NCBI GenBank assembly: GCA_026391235.1
Contig: JAPLDV010000577.1
Location: forward strand, 1-12,051
Length of the DNA stretch: 12,051 bases
Source of the DNA: Bacteroidia bacterium
GTDB taxonomy: Bacteria; Bacteroidota; Bacteroidia; Bacteroidales; UBA12481
Direction: 5' to 3'
Shown here piece by piece: positions 1 to 7,986 of the stretch (positions within the stretch are counted from its first letter, which is position 1; every line of letters starts with the position of its first letter). The notes below the pieces were generated by a model. The model had not been told where the DNA came from and did no database searches. It saw only the letters and a program-made list of their open reading frames with translations. A program made the translations under genes and the position numbers.

Positions 1-1
1 C

Positions 2-283
2 GACAGATTGATTGATGGGGCCAATGATGCGGCAGAAATGTCGAAAACCAGCCTCCAGAATTCATGCCCTGACCTTGCTATCCTGATCAGTTGCGTTGGG
101 CGTAAACTTGTGCTTAAGCAAAGAGTGGAAGAGGAACTCGAGATTATTCGCGAGGTAATTGGCAGCAATGCTTCAATAACAGGCTTTTATTCTTATGGGG
201 AAATATGCCCGATCAAGCCGTTCGAACAACATTGTGAACTACACAATCAAACCATGACCATTACGCTGTTTAAGGAAGTGTAA
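2..283 (+). CDS. FIST domain sensor protein, C-terminal fragment (start lies outside the window)
   Basis: This is the last 93 codons of a FIST (F-box and intracellular signal transduction) protein; the frame is open to the left edge, so the true start lies upstream. Visible hallmarks of the FIST C-terminal domain are the 'LISCVGRKLVLKQRVEEEL' stretch and the closing 'GFYSYGEICP' motif, followed by a final beta strand ending 'MTITLF'. FIST domains are thought to be cytoplasmic small-ligand sensors and often sit next to, or are fused with, signalling kinases and cyclic-di-GMP enzymes. The stop codon is 12 nt before the hybrid kinase gene on the same strand, so co-transcription is very likely and the protein probably feeds a signal to that kinase (inference). 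The ligand cannot be told from this fragment. Confidence 0.85.
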   Translation, partial: DRLIDGANDAAEMSKTSLQNSCPDLAILISCVGRKLVLKQRVEEELEIIREVIGSNASITGFYSYGEICPIKPFEQHCELHNQTMTITLFKEV

Positions 284-295
284 ACTCTGAGCACT

Positions 296-3200
296 ATGGA
301 AGTCAACCTGAACAAACTTTTGTTGCGTCAGATTAGAAGACACTTTGGTTCTGCCGACAATCTGCCGGATGAGTTCACAGGTATTATTCAGGATATAAAT
401 AATACCTATCAAAATTTTGAAGATGACACTCAACTGCTTCAAAACTCAATCGAAATCAGCTCCCAGGAGCTTAGGGATGCCTTTCTGAAACAGAAGCAAA
501 ATGCGGAAGCACAAAAGGAAACTATAAACAAAATAAAAGAAGCTATTTATGCGATAAATCCTTCTGACAGGACAAATATTGTTGAAAGTGAACACACCTT
601 TCCCAACAGCAATTATCTGTTCGATTCGCTGATAAAATTGATTGAAGAGCGTAAGCAGGCTGAGGAATCTCTGAGGGAGAGTGAATTTCGCATGATGTCG
701 CTTACCAGCACCGCTCAAGATGCCATTTTGATGATGGATCCGGAAGGGCGGATTTCCTATTGGAACATTGCTGCCGAACGCATTTTTGGTTACACATGCG
801 AAGAAGCCATCGGCCAAATGCTGCATGATTTCATAGTGCCCCGGCGTTTTCATGAAGCTCACCTAATCGCATTTCCTGATTTTCTGCTTACAGGGCAGGG
901 TGATGTCATAGGGAAAACGTTAGACCTTATGGCTATGCGAAAAGACGGAAAGGAAATCTCTGTACAGCTATCGCTTTCCTCTTTTCAGTTACAGGACGGC
1001 TGGCATGCCGTGGGCATTCTCAGGGACATCACCGAACGAAGGCTAATGGAAAACCAACTGAAGGAGAGTGAAAACCTGCAGCGTTCACTGATAGAAAATG
1101 TTGCAGTGGGCATCGTGATTATTGATTGGGAAACACGCGTTATCGAAAGCGTCAACACTTTTGCCTCATTGCTGATCGGTGAAATTAAAGAGGAAATTGT
1201 TGGAAAAAAATGTCATCAATTCCTCTGTCCTGCTGAAGAGCATTGCTGTCCGGTTTGCGACAAAGGTCTGAATGTGGATAATTCCGACAGGATTTTACTG
1301 CGGGCTGATAAAACGGCACTGCCTGTTCTGAAAACGGTTAAACGGATACGGATCGGAGGTAAAGAAAAGCTTTTGGAAAGCTTTGTGGATATAACGGTTC
1401 AAAAGGAAGCAGAAGAAGCTCTTCAAAATGAACGTACACTTTTTCGGACGATCATCGATTTGATTCCTGATGGAGTATACGTGAAAGATACTGAAGGACG
1501 AAAAATTCTCGCCAATCCTAAAGAAGTTCAACTCGCAGGTAAGAATTCTGAAGATGAAATAATTGGCAAAACCGATTTTCAATTATATCCCGGCAGAGAA
1601 GCAAAACGTTCTCAGGATGAAGACCAATTCGTTCTTAATTCAGGAATATCGATAATAGATGCTGATGGCAGATTGATCGATAGAGAAGGCAAACTCCATT
1701 GGCTTTTGGTTTCAAAGGTGCCATTACGCGATATCCACGGGAAAACCACAGGAATAGTCGGGGTAACACACGACATCACCGAACGCAAGATGGCCGAAAA
1801 CGAGCTGAAACAAATATCTACACGTTTGGCATTAGCTACGCGCGCCGGTGGAGTGGGTGTGTGGGATTTCGATATCGTCAACAATATCCTGTTGTGGGAC
1901 GATCAGATGTTTGCATTGTACGGGGTGGATAAAAGTAATTTCGAGGGAGCTTACGAAACCTGGCTCTCAGGTGTCCATCCTGACGATGTGGCACAGAGCG
2001 ACGCGGAAATCCAGATGGCCATGCGCGGCGAAAAGGAATTTGATACCGAATTCCGCGTTGTCTGGCCCAACGGATCTGTTCACAATGTCAGAGCCCTTGC
2101 TATCGTTGTGCGCGATGACTCTGACAAACCAATACGCATGATTGGAACTAATTGGGAAATCACAGAACAGAAGAAAACAGAAGCGACACTTTTAATGGCA
2201 AAGCAAGAAGCAGATATAGCCAGCAAAGCCAAATCAGAATTCCTGGCCAACATGAGCCACGAAATACGTACGCCACTCAATGGAGTTATCGGTTTCACTG
2301 ATCTTCTGCTGAAAACCCCATTAAATAAAATCCAAAAACAGTATGCTGAAAATGCAAATACCTCAGGACATTCTTTGTTGGGAATCATTAATGACATACT
2401 CGACTTTTCTAAAATTGAAGCCGGCAAAATGGAGCTTGATTACAATAAAACTGATATTATTGAACTGGCCGAACAAACATCAGACATTATTAAATATCAC
2501 GCATCCCGAAAAGGGCTTGAACTCCTTTTAAATATTCAGCATGATTTGCCGCGATTTGCTGTGACGGATGGGATAAGGTTGAAACAAATTTTTGTCAACC
2601 TTTTAGGGAATGCCGTTAAATTTACCGAAGCCGGAGAAGTAGAACTGAAAATAACTTTTACTAAAAAAGATGAAACCTCAGGTGAATTCAGCTTCATGGT
2701 TCGGGATACAGGCATTGGTATTAACGAAGAGCAACAAAAACAACTGTTCAAAGCATTTACTCAGGCAGATTCTTCAATAACACGGAAATTTGGCGGAACC
2801 GGGCTTGGCCTTACTATATCGAATATGCTTGCCGAAAAAATGGGAAGCAAAATTGAAATTATCAGTGAAACCGGCAAAGGCTCGAATTTCTTTTTTACAC
2901 TTGAAACAGAATATGAAGTTGGTGAAAAACTCGACTACGGCAGTCTGACAGATATAAAACGTGTTTTGGTAATTGACGACAATGACAAAAACCGGATGAT
3001 CCTTGAGCACACGTTTATAAACTGGGGAATTGAATTTACCGGCATCGACAGTGGGCTCTCAGCCTTGAATATCATTGAAAAGTCGAAGCCGTTTGATATA
3101 ATTTTTGTTGATTATCAAATGCCTTTCCATAACGGGATTGACACCATCAAAATGATCCGGGAACAACTAAAGCTTACTCCCGCAATGCAGCCTATTATTT

Positions 3201-3796
3201 TGCTTCACAGTTCGTCGGATGATGTTGATATCCATGAAGAATGCAAAAAGTGGGGTGTGTTATTTAACCTGACTAAACCTGTTAAAACTCAGGAATTATT
3301 GAATTATCTGAAATGCATTCACAATCAACCAGCTGAAGTGCCAAAAGGAATTAAGGCAGCTCCTCTTAGCCTGGCTATTGGCATTGCAAACGATAGTTCG
3401 CCTGTTATACTTATTGCTGAAGATGTTGCTTTAAACCGGCTGTTGGCAAAAACTTTAATAAAGCAAATGATTCCAAATGTTAGGGTTGTAGAGGCAAAAA
3501 ACGGAAGAGATGCATTTGATATGGCCATTAGCATAAACCCGGATTTAATATTCATGGATGTTCAGATGCCTGACATCAGCGGAATTGAGGCAACAGTGGA
3601 AATTCGAAACTATGAGCATGGTAAAGACAGACGGATTCCAATTGTTGCATTAACCGCCGGAGCTATAAAAGGAGAAAAAGAAAAATGTCTGGAAGCCGGA
3701 ATGGATGATTTTATTACAAAACCAATTGACAGGGATGCTCTGAAAAGAATATTGAAACAATACCTGACCCCAAGCTTCCCCCTGCCCACTGCATAG
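296..3796 (+). CDS. Soluble hybrid sensor histidine kinase: four PAS, HisKA, HATPase_c, two receiver domains
   Basis: The 1166-residue protein has no convincing transmembrane segment, so it is a cytoplasmic kinase. Order: helical/coiled-coil N-terminus (about 1-125), PAS1 (about 128-248, ending 'ILRDITERR'), PAS2 (about 257-370), PAS3 (about 376-497, ending 'THDITERK'), PAS4 of the PAS_3 type (about 505-625), HisKA with phospho-acceptor His655 in 'SHEIRTP', and HATPase_c with N box (Asn768, Asn772), G1 'DTGIGI' (804-809) and G2 'GGTGLGL' (833-839). Receiver 1 (about 888-1005) has Asp894/Asp895, phospho-Asp939 and Lys994. Receiver 2 (about 1037-1157) has Asp1043, phospho-Asp1088, Thr1120 and Lys1142. 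All catalytic residues look intact, so an internal His-to-Asp relay is expected; no Hpt or DNA-binding domain is present, so the output partner is elsewhere. PAS2 carries a Cys-rich loop (C306, C311, C317, C318, C321). ATG 296 follows the FIST stop by 12 nt. The last eight residues come from a GC-rich hairpin and look like a non-conserved tail. Confidence 0.96.
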   Translation: MEVNLNKLLLRQIRRHFGSADNLPDEFTGIIQDINNTYQNFEDDTQLLQNSIEISSQELRDAFLKQKQNAEAQKETINKIKEAIYAINPSDRTNIVESEHTFPNSNYLFDSLIKLIEERKQAEESLRESEFRMMSLTSTAQDAILMMDPEGRISYWNIAAERIFGYTCEEAIGQMLHDFIVPRRFHEAHLIAFPDFLLTGQGDVIGKTLDLMAMRKDGKEISVQLSLSSFQLQDGWHAVGILRDITERRLMENQLKESENLQRSLIENVAVGIVIIDWETRVIESVNTFASLLIGEIKEEIVGKKCHQFLCPAEEHCCPVCDKGLNVDNSDRILLRADKTALPVLKTVKRIRIGGKEKLLESFVDITVQKEAEEALQNERTLFRTIIDLIPDGVYVKDTEGRKILANPKEVQLAGKNSEDEIIGKTDFQLYPGREAKRSQDEDQFVLNSGISIIDADGRLIDREGKLHWLLVSKVPLRDIHGKTTGIVGVTHDITERKMAENELKQISTRLALATRAGGVGVWDFDIVNNILLWDDQMFALYGVDKSNFEGAYETWLSGVHPDDVAQSDAEIQMAMRGEKEFDTEFRVVWPNGSVHNVRALAIVVRDDSDKPIRMIGTNWEITEQKKTEATLLMAKQEADIASKAKSEFLANMSHEIRTPLNGVIGFTDLLLKTPLNKIQKQYAENANTSGHSLLGIINDILDFSKIEAGKMELDYNKTDIIELAEQTSDIIKYHASRKGLELLLNIQHDLPRFAVTDGIRLKQIFVNLLGNAVKFTEAGEVELKITFTKKDETSGEFSFMVRDTGIGINEEQQKQLFKAFTQADSSITRKFGGTGLGLTISNMLAEKMGSKIEIISETGKGSNFFFTLETEYEVGEKLDYGSLTDIKRVLVIDDNDKNRMILEHTFINWGIEFTGIDSGLSALNIIEKSKPFDIIFVDYQMPFHNGIDTIKMIREQLKLTPAMQPIILLHSSSDDVDIHEECKKWGVLFNLTKPVKTQELLNYLKCIHNQPAEVPKGIKAAPLSLAIGIANDSSPVILIAEDVALNRLLAKTLIKQMIPNVRVVEAKNGRDAFDMAISINPDLIFMDVQMPDISGIEATVEIRNYEHGKDRRIPIVALTAGAIKGEKEKCLEAGMDDFITKPIDRDALKRILKQYLTPSFPLPTA

Positions 3797-3807
3797 AGGG
3801 AAGGGGG
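3778..3807. repeat. GC-rich hairpin spanning the kinase stop codon, between convergent genes
   Basis: The arm 'ccccctgccc' (3778-3787) pairs with 'gggaaggggg' (3798-3807) in 9 of 10 positions around a 10-nt loop that contains the end of the kinase gene; its TAG stop is at 3794-3796. There is no T-tract on either side, so it is not a classical intrinsic terminator, though a stem this strong between convergent genes could slow polymerase or protect 3' ends. Its C/G-run composition resembles the palindromic element inside the neighbouring permease gene, so it may be a degraded member of that family (inference). Confidence 0.5.
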
Positions 3808-3820
3808 CACCGGGAGGTCT

Positions 3821-6800
3821 TCACTCCGTCCTCAAACTCTCAATAATCCCCGGCTTCTTCACCGAATTCCATCCCAGGATCAGGATCCACGCGAAGCCGT
3901 TAAGGAGAAGGATCAGCAGGATCGAAATCAGGAAAAGCGGCGATACTTCACCGGCCGGGTTGAGGAGGCCGGGGAGTACGGATACCAGTGAGGAGATGCC
4001 ACCGGCGAGGGTTCCGTAAAGGAGCAGCGCGGAATATTCAAGGACAACCAGCCAAAGAATCCTTTGCCTGCTGAAACCAGTGGCGCGGAGGAGTGCGATC
4101 TCCGCCTGACGCTCTTGCAGGTTACGGGCCAGAATGATGGCCAGGCCAATAGTGCCGAGAAGCATCGCAAGTGCACCCATTACAAGAAAGATCGATAAAT
4201 AAGTGTTTTCAACGGAATTAAATTCTGCAAGTTTTTCCGCAGCCGGTTTCAGATCCGCACCGTAATCACGGAAAACGCTCATCAACTCTGACCGAATCGG
4301 TTCAATATCAGTATGATCAGCTAAAATGAGCATGATGTTGGTACCACTTACCGATGGCCAGTACTTCAAGAAGAGTTTTTCGGGGATCATTATATTCCCT
4401 TGAAAAACTGAATTTGTAAGTCCGCCCACCAACACAATTTTCACGGTATCACCGGTCTCGGATTTGTATTTAAGTGTATCTCCGATTTTCAGCCCGAGCC
4501 CCCACTGGATTACCGTCTGGTCAGCCACGGCAGGAATAACTCCATCAGGCAGAACCTTTTCCAGTATTTTCCAGGGATCAGCCAGATATTTTTCGTCTAT
4601 CAGGGATGCAAACCGGAAACGGCCTTCGAAGGCTTCCGGGGGTACTCCCAGCAGTGGCGGGTTGCTCACGCGGTTCAGATTCAAACAGCTCGCGTCATCG
4701 CCTTGCAGCTTCTTCATCTGGACAAATTCTGATGAATTCTCCAAACCGTATTTAGATCTGACTAATGGATTATTCAGATTATCAGGCACAGGCACGGTTG
4801 TTTCAAGGTAAAAGAGGAATCCGCCAGTTCCGGTGTGAAGGTACCCACCCCAACCCCTCCCTGAACCCAGGGAGGGGCCTGGCTCCGAGGGAAGATCAGA
4901 GGATGTTCCCCCTCCCTTTTTCAGGTAGGGGGGTAGGGGGTGGGTACCTTCAACAGCTTTTCGATTTGCCCCGATTGCCATAACCATAAAAATTCCAATC
5001 GCGAACAGCAGAATCACCGACAGACTCCGGCCGCTGTTACGCCAGAGGTTGCTTCGGGCAAACGAACCCAAACTGAAGTTCCGGTTTGTGGCCGGGGGGG
5101 AGTGGCGGAACATCCGTATGGCCAGAAGTATCAGACTGAGCAACAAAAGAGTGCCTGCAGTAAAGAAGAAGGTGGGGCTTACCGATTGGATTCGGATGAG
5201 TCCGAAAACCAGCATCACCAGTGCCCAGAGACCGGTAGTGGCGGAGAATAGCGTTAAATGCAGTTTATACCGGCGTGAATCCAAGGTTTTGCTCCGGTGC
5301 TGCAACGCCACTGTTTTATGATGAAACAGATGCCTGAGTGCCAGCCAGGACGATCCGAAGGAAACAAGTATGCTGATCGCCATCCCGGCCGCCAGGGTTA
5401 CCGGTTTGAAAACCGGCCGCAGGGTATCGGTAAGGATAATATCATTCCAGACCCCGTTCAAGGCCTTAAATATCACGATTGTATAAATAAAAGTCAGCAT
5501 CAGGCCGATAAGTGCCCCGAAACATGAGACAAAACTGTTCTCCCAAAGCAGCATCTGACGGATTCTATGTTCGGGCCAGCCAAGGGCCCGGAGGGTGCCG
5601 ATCTGAGTGAGCCGGCCGTCAAGCCCCAGCCTGATCAATAATATAGTAAGAATAATGCCCCCGGCAACGAGGAAGAAACTCAGCCCCAGGAATAGCCCGC
5701 TGAAATCAACACCCGAGGTGGCAGCAGTCAGTCCCTCCCGGGCGGGTTCACGAACTATGATCCCTGTATCGGAAGGACGGAGATGGCTCAGGATACCACT
5801 CTCAATATCAGAAAAACCAGTTCCGGGTGAAAAGCGTATCTGGGTATATTTCCCGAAACGGTTCTGCCACAGCCCGGCAGCCTGATAGGGATTGATGAAG
5901 GCCTTAGGCGTTCCCTTATATTGGTTCCAATATCCCTCGTCCTTGTCGCGGATCTTCTCCAGGTCGATCGGAATGCTGGTCTCCCAGTCGCGGCAGTTTC
6001 CGGCATCCGACAGTCCGTGTATCTCAGGCATCAGGAACCGGTCGCAGCGTTGATCGTCCATCGGGATGATCCCGGTGATCCTGAAACGAGCCTTTTCCAC
6101 GGTAAGGTTGCGGAGCGGTCCCACCACGAAATAACTCAAAGTGACCGAATCACCAATCCCGGCTGCAAGATCTTCGGCCAGCCAGCGGCTGATCATGATC
6201 TCGCCTGGCTGAACCTGGTCACCGGGCAGGGTGGATACAAAAGAGTAGGGGGTTGTACGGTTGCCGGTCCGGAATTCGTTAACGAAATAACTGAACCATA
6301 GTGTTTTATCCGAGGTTAGGGATTCAATAGCCGACAGGGTTGGCAGGTCGAAGAATACACGCGGGGTCCGCAGGATCCATTCCCCGGTAGCGGGGTGTTT
6401 TTCGATGTACAAACTGGCATCGCGAAGAGTCCTGCTGGAAGCCAGCGCCTTTTCCGCTTGAGAAGCAGGTACTTTCCCTTTGCCGGCCATGATGATCAGG
6501 TTTGACAAACCTTCTAATCCGGCCAGTTTTTGCAAATACTTTTTACAGATAAACACATTGAACGGGGCCGATTGCGTATTCTGAAGGTGGAAGCGACCAT
6601 GTAAGTACTTTCCTGCTATCGATTTGACAGAAACGCGGGCTGCAATGATATTTTCCTGATCGGAAACAAACGGTGCATCGATCGGCACCGGGCCCGGTTT
6701 ATTGATCCGGATGAGGATCTCGTCGCCCTCCCTGACATCAAGCCGTGCGGCCAGGTCATCGCTGATTACAGCTTCGTTATCGTTCAATGGAGGGTCGAAG

Positions 6801-7168
6801 GTTCCCGGGCCGACTATCGTGCGGAAAGCCTGCTCCACGCCGAACACCTGCACCTTCGGCAATCTTTTCGTCCCGCCGCCGGCCGTCACCGAGCCCTCCA
6901 GCTGCAACACAGCATTAGCAGGTATTCCGAGCTCTGCCGACACCCGGTAAGCCAGCGAATCGGTGATGTACCGGTCACCCGCACTTACCGATAAATCAAC
7001 ATCACCCAGCCTTATCCCAACAAGGTTCTGCAGCCCGCTTCGCACCGAATCACCCGTAACCAGCGCCCCGGTGATCACCGCCATACCAATCGCCATCCCC
7101 AGCGCCACCGTCAGATTGCGCCGGCGATAATGCCACAAACTTCTAAATATCAGACGGTTAAAATACAT
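3821..7168 (-). CDS. Large ABC transporter permease with two FtsX modules (YbbP/MacB-like), carrying an in-frame repeat insertion
   Basis: From ATG 7168 the protein has 1115 residues. About ten TM segments are visible: one at 18-37 after a basic N-terminus ('SLWHYRRRNL'), a first FtsX bundle (about 490-515, 545-568, 590-612), two middle helices (about 640-685), one at 715-735, and a C-terminal FtsX bundle (about 988-1014, 1037-1065, 1078-1100). Large extracytoplasmic domains lie at about 40-485 and 740-985. Both FtsX modules keep the coupling-helix pattern ('TQIGTLRALG' at 521-530, 'AEIALLRATG' at 1022-1031). This ten-TM layout matches the YbbP branch of mechanotransmission (type VII) ABC systems, which act on the envelope from the cytoplasmic membrane instead of pumping solutes. 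The ATPase partner is the gene just upstream, 119 nt away. An upstream TTG at 7183 is in frame but lies in a tandem repeat and adds non-conserved residues; ATG 7168 gives the usual family-like N-terminus. Residues about 740-778 derive from a palindromic repeat. The substrate is unknown. Confidence 0.93.
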   Translation of the reverse strand: MYFNRLIFRSLWHYRRRNLTVALGMAIGMAVITGALVTGDSVRSGLQNLVGIRLGDVDLSVSAGDRYITDSLAYRVSAELGIPANAVLQLEGSVTAGGGTKRLPKVQVFGVEQAFRTIVGPGTFDPPLNDNEAVISDDLAARLDVREGDEILIRINKPGPVPIDAPFVSDQENIIAARVSVKSIAGKYLHGRFHLQNTQSAPFNVFICKKYLQKLAGLEGLSNLIIMAGKGKVPASQAEKALASSRTLRDASLYIEKHPATGEWILRTPRVFFDLPTLSAIESLTSDKTLWFSYFVNEFRTGNRTTPYSFVSTLPGDQVQPGEIMISRWLAEDLAAGIGDSVTLSYFVVGPLRNLTVEKARFRITGIIPMDDQRCDRFLMPEIHGLSDAGNCRDWETSIPIDLEKIRDKDEGYWNQYKGTPKAFINPYQAAGLWQNRFGKYTQIRFSPGTGFSDIESGILSHLRPSDTGIIVREPAREGLTAATSGVDFSGLFLGLSFFLVAGGIILTILLIRLGLDGRLTQIGTLRALGWPEHRIRQMLLWENSFVSCFGALIGLMLTFIYTIVIFKALNGVWNDIILTDTLRPVFKPVTLAAGMAISILVSFGSSWLALRHLFHHKTVALQHRSKTLDSRRYKLHLTLFSATTGLWALVMLVFGLIRIQSVSPTFFFTAGTLLLLSLILLAIRMFRHSPPATNRNFSLGSFARSNLWRNSGRSLSVILLFAIGIFMVMAIGANRKAVEGTHPLPPYLKKGGGTSSDLPSEPGPSLGSGRGWGGYLHTGTGGFLFYLETTVPVPDNLNNPLVRSKYGLENSSEFVQMKKLQGDDASCLNLNRVSNPPLLGVPPEAFEGRFRFASLIDEKYLADPWKILEKVLPDGVIPAVADQTVIQWGLGLKIGDTLKYKSETGDTVKIVLVGGLTNSVFQGNIMIPEKLFLKYWPSVSGTNIMLILADHTDIEPIRSELMSVFRDYGADLKPAAEKLAEFNSVENTYLSIFLVMGALAMLLGTIGLAIILARNLQERQAEIALLRATGFSRQRILWLVVLEYSALLLYGTLAGGISSLVSVLPGLLNPAGEVSPLFLISILLILLLNGFAWILILGWNSVKKPGIIESLRTE
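4836..4952. repeat. 117-bp palindromic repeat element inserted in frame in the permease gene
   Basis: The ends are a perfect 16-bp inverted repeat, TGAAGGTACCCACCCC at 4836-4851 and its complement at 4937-4952. Inside is a 10-bp perfect hairpin with a 4-nt loop (4854-4877), and a second imperfect C-run/G-run stem at 4908-4940. The length is exactly 39 codons, and the permease frame (minus strand) stays open through it, adding a low-complexity Pro/Gly-rich segment (about residues 740-778, with 'HPLPPYLKKGGG' and 'SLGSGRGWGG'). The peptide is unlike the surrounding protein: it sits between a TM helix ending 'IGANRK' and the 'GTGGF' start of the second extracytoplasmic domain. I see no clear target-site duplication at its borders. 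No transposase is present, so mobility would depend on a trans-acting factor. Confidence 0.85.
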
Positions 7169-7173
7169 TTTCC

Positions 7174-7221
7174 AATGTGCCAATTAAAGAATGTGCCAAT
7201 GTGCCAATGTGCTAATGTGCC
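7174..7221. repeat. 8-bp tandem repeat in the leader of the permease gene
   Basis: Six consecutive 8-bp units in constant phase: aatgtgcc, aattaaag, aatgtgcc, aatgtgcc, aatgtgct, aatgtgcc, followed by aattg. The second unit is diverged but keeps the period. The array starts 5 nt upstream of the permease ATG (7168, minus strand) and occupies almost the whole proximal leader, so copy-number change would alter the 5' region of that mRNA. The same motif recurs upstream of the glycosyltransferase gene. No Shine-Dalgarno is recognisable here. Confidence 0.88.
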
Positions 7222-7225
7222 AATT

Positions 7226-7295
7226 GTCATCCCCGCGAAAGCGGGGACCCCTGCACGCTATACGAAATCTGGCAAGCGGGGACCTTTTCACGCTA
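7226..7295. repeat. Palindromic GC-rich repeat (GAAA-loop hairpin plus partial second copy) overlapping the ATPase 3' end
   Basis: A 7-bp hairpin, tccccgc-gaaa-gcgggga, lies at 7230-7247 with a GNRA-type loop. The right-hand part is then repeated: 7241-7260 and 7276-7295 match at 17 of 20 positions. A related copy lies at 11548-11580 in the beta-propeller gene. The second copy provides the TGA stop of the ABC ATPase (7288-7290, read on the minus strand). The element abuts the 8-bp tandem array, so the 119-nt ATPase-permease spacer is entirely repetitive DNA. Confidence 0.82.
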
Positions 7296-7986
7296 AACCG
7301 AGGCTTTTGATCTCCACCACCCTCCCCATCTTCCCCGCCAGCTCCTCCGAGTGCGTCACCAAAATGATCGTCTTACCGTCGAGCTTGTTCATCTCAATTA
7401 ATAACTCAATTAAATTCAAGGCATTGACTTCATCAAGAGCACCGGTAGGCTCATCGGCTAATATCAGATCCGGATCATTAATCAATGCCCGGGCTACTGC
7501 TGTTCGCTGACATTCACCACCGGAAAGCTCACCGGGATACTGGTTTCGCATCTCCCACAGACCCATGCGCTTAACTAACACTTCGGCCCGCTCGCGGTAA
7601 AAGGATCGCTTGGCTTTGGCTGGACTCGCCAGGGTTGGGATCAACACATTCTCAAACAATGTGCACTGCAGTAATAAGTGATGAAGCTGAAACACCTGCC
7701 CGATGGAACGGTTGCGGTAAATATCAAGTTCAGAAGCAGTTAAAGTGCACAAATCCCGGCCGTTAAACTCAATTATACCAGCATCAGGCTTATCTAGCGC
7801 AGCGATCAGGTTGAGCAAAGTCGTTTTACCCGAACCGTAGGGACCAACAATCGCAATGCTTTCGCCCCGGCTAACGGTCAGAGAGAGCTTCGACAACACC
7901 GTACGACAGTTAGCCGTATCATGAACCCCGTATTCTTTCCGGATATTATCCAGACGTAGCAAGACTTGTTTATCATTTATGCTCAT
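7288..7986 (-). CDS. ABC transporter ATP-binding protein (LolD/MacB/YbbA type)
   Basis: This 232-residue cytoplasmic ATPase has a complete nucleotide-binding domain: Walker A 'GPYGSGKTT' (48-56), Q-loop Gln100 in 'VFQ', signature 'LSGGECQ' (154-160), Walker B 'LILADEP' (174-180) with catalytic Glu179, D-loop 'GALD' (182-185) and switch His212 in 'VTHS'. The Walker A sequence has Tyr where most relatives have a small residue (GPYGSGKT), a mild oddity. Length and motif pattern fit the LolD/MacB/YbbA group, whose partners are FtsX-type permeases such as the one just downstream. Its ATG overlaps the TGA of the upstream glycosyltransferase gene by 4 nt (7983-7986), so translation is coupled and the two genes share a transcript. 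The last codon and stop (GCG TGA) lie in a palindromic repeat, so the C-terminus may have been reset by it. Confidence 0.96.
   Translation of the reverse strand: MSINDKQVLLRLDNIRKEYGVHDTANCRTVLSKLSLTVSRGESIAIVGPYGSGKTTLLNLIAALDKPDAGIIEFNGRDLCTLTASELDIYRNRSIGQVFQLHHLLLQCTLFENVLIPTLASPAKAKRSFYRERAEVLVKRMGLWEMRNQYPGELSGGECQRTAVARALINDPDLILADEPTGALDEVNALNLIELLIEMNKLDGKTIILVTHSEELAGKMGRVVEIKSLGLA

Noticed and set aside
4836..4952. Insertion sequence or MITE with target-site duplication
   Set aside because: No transposase and no clear flanking duplication; it is better described as a palindromic repeat element of unknown mechanism.
4464..5527. Several plus-strand open frames of 70-115 codons opposite the permease gene
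   Set aside because: They run antisense to a clearly conserved permease, have no recognisable domain and have basic/Ser-Pro-rich composition typical of shadow frames in GC-richer DNA.
7169..7183. TTG at 7183 as the permease start
   Set aside because: The five extra codons fall in the leader and its 8-bp tandem repeat, and the ATG at 7168 gives an N-terminus typical of the family.
7130..7510. Plus-strand 126-codon frame with 'VIPAKAGTP' and repeated 'NVPMCQ' peptides
   Set aside because: Its N-terminal half is translated tandem and palindromic repeat, and the rest is antisense to the ABC ATPase; no RBS or domain supports it.
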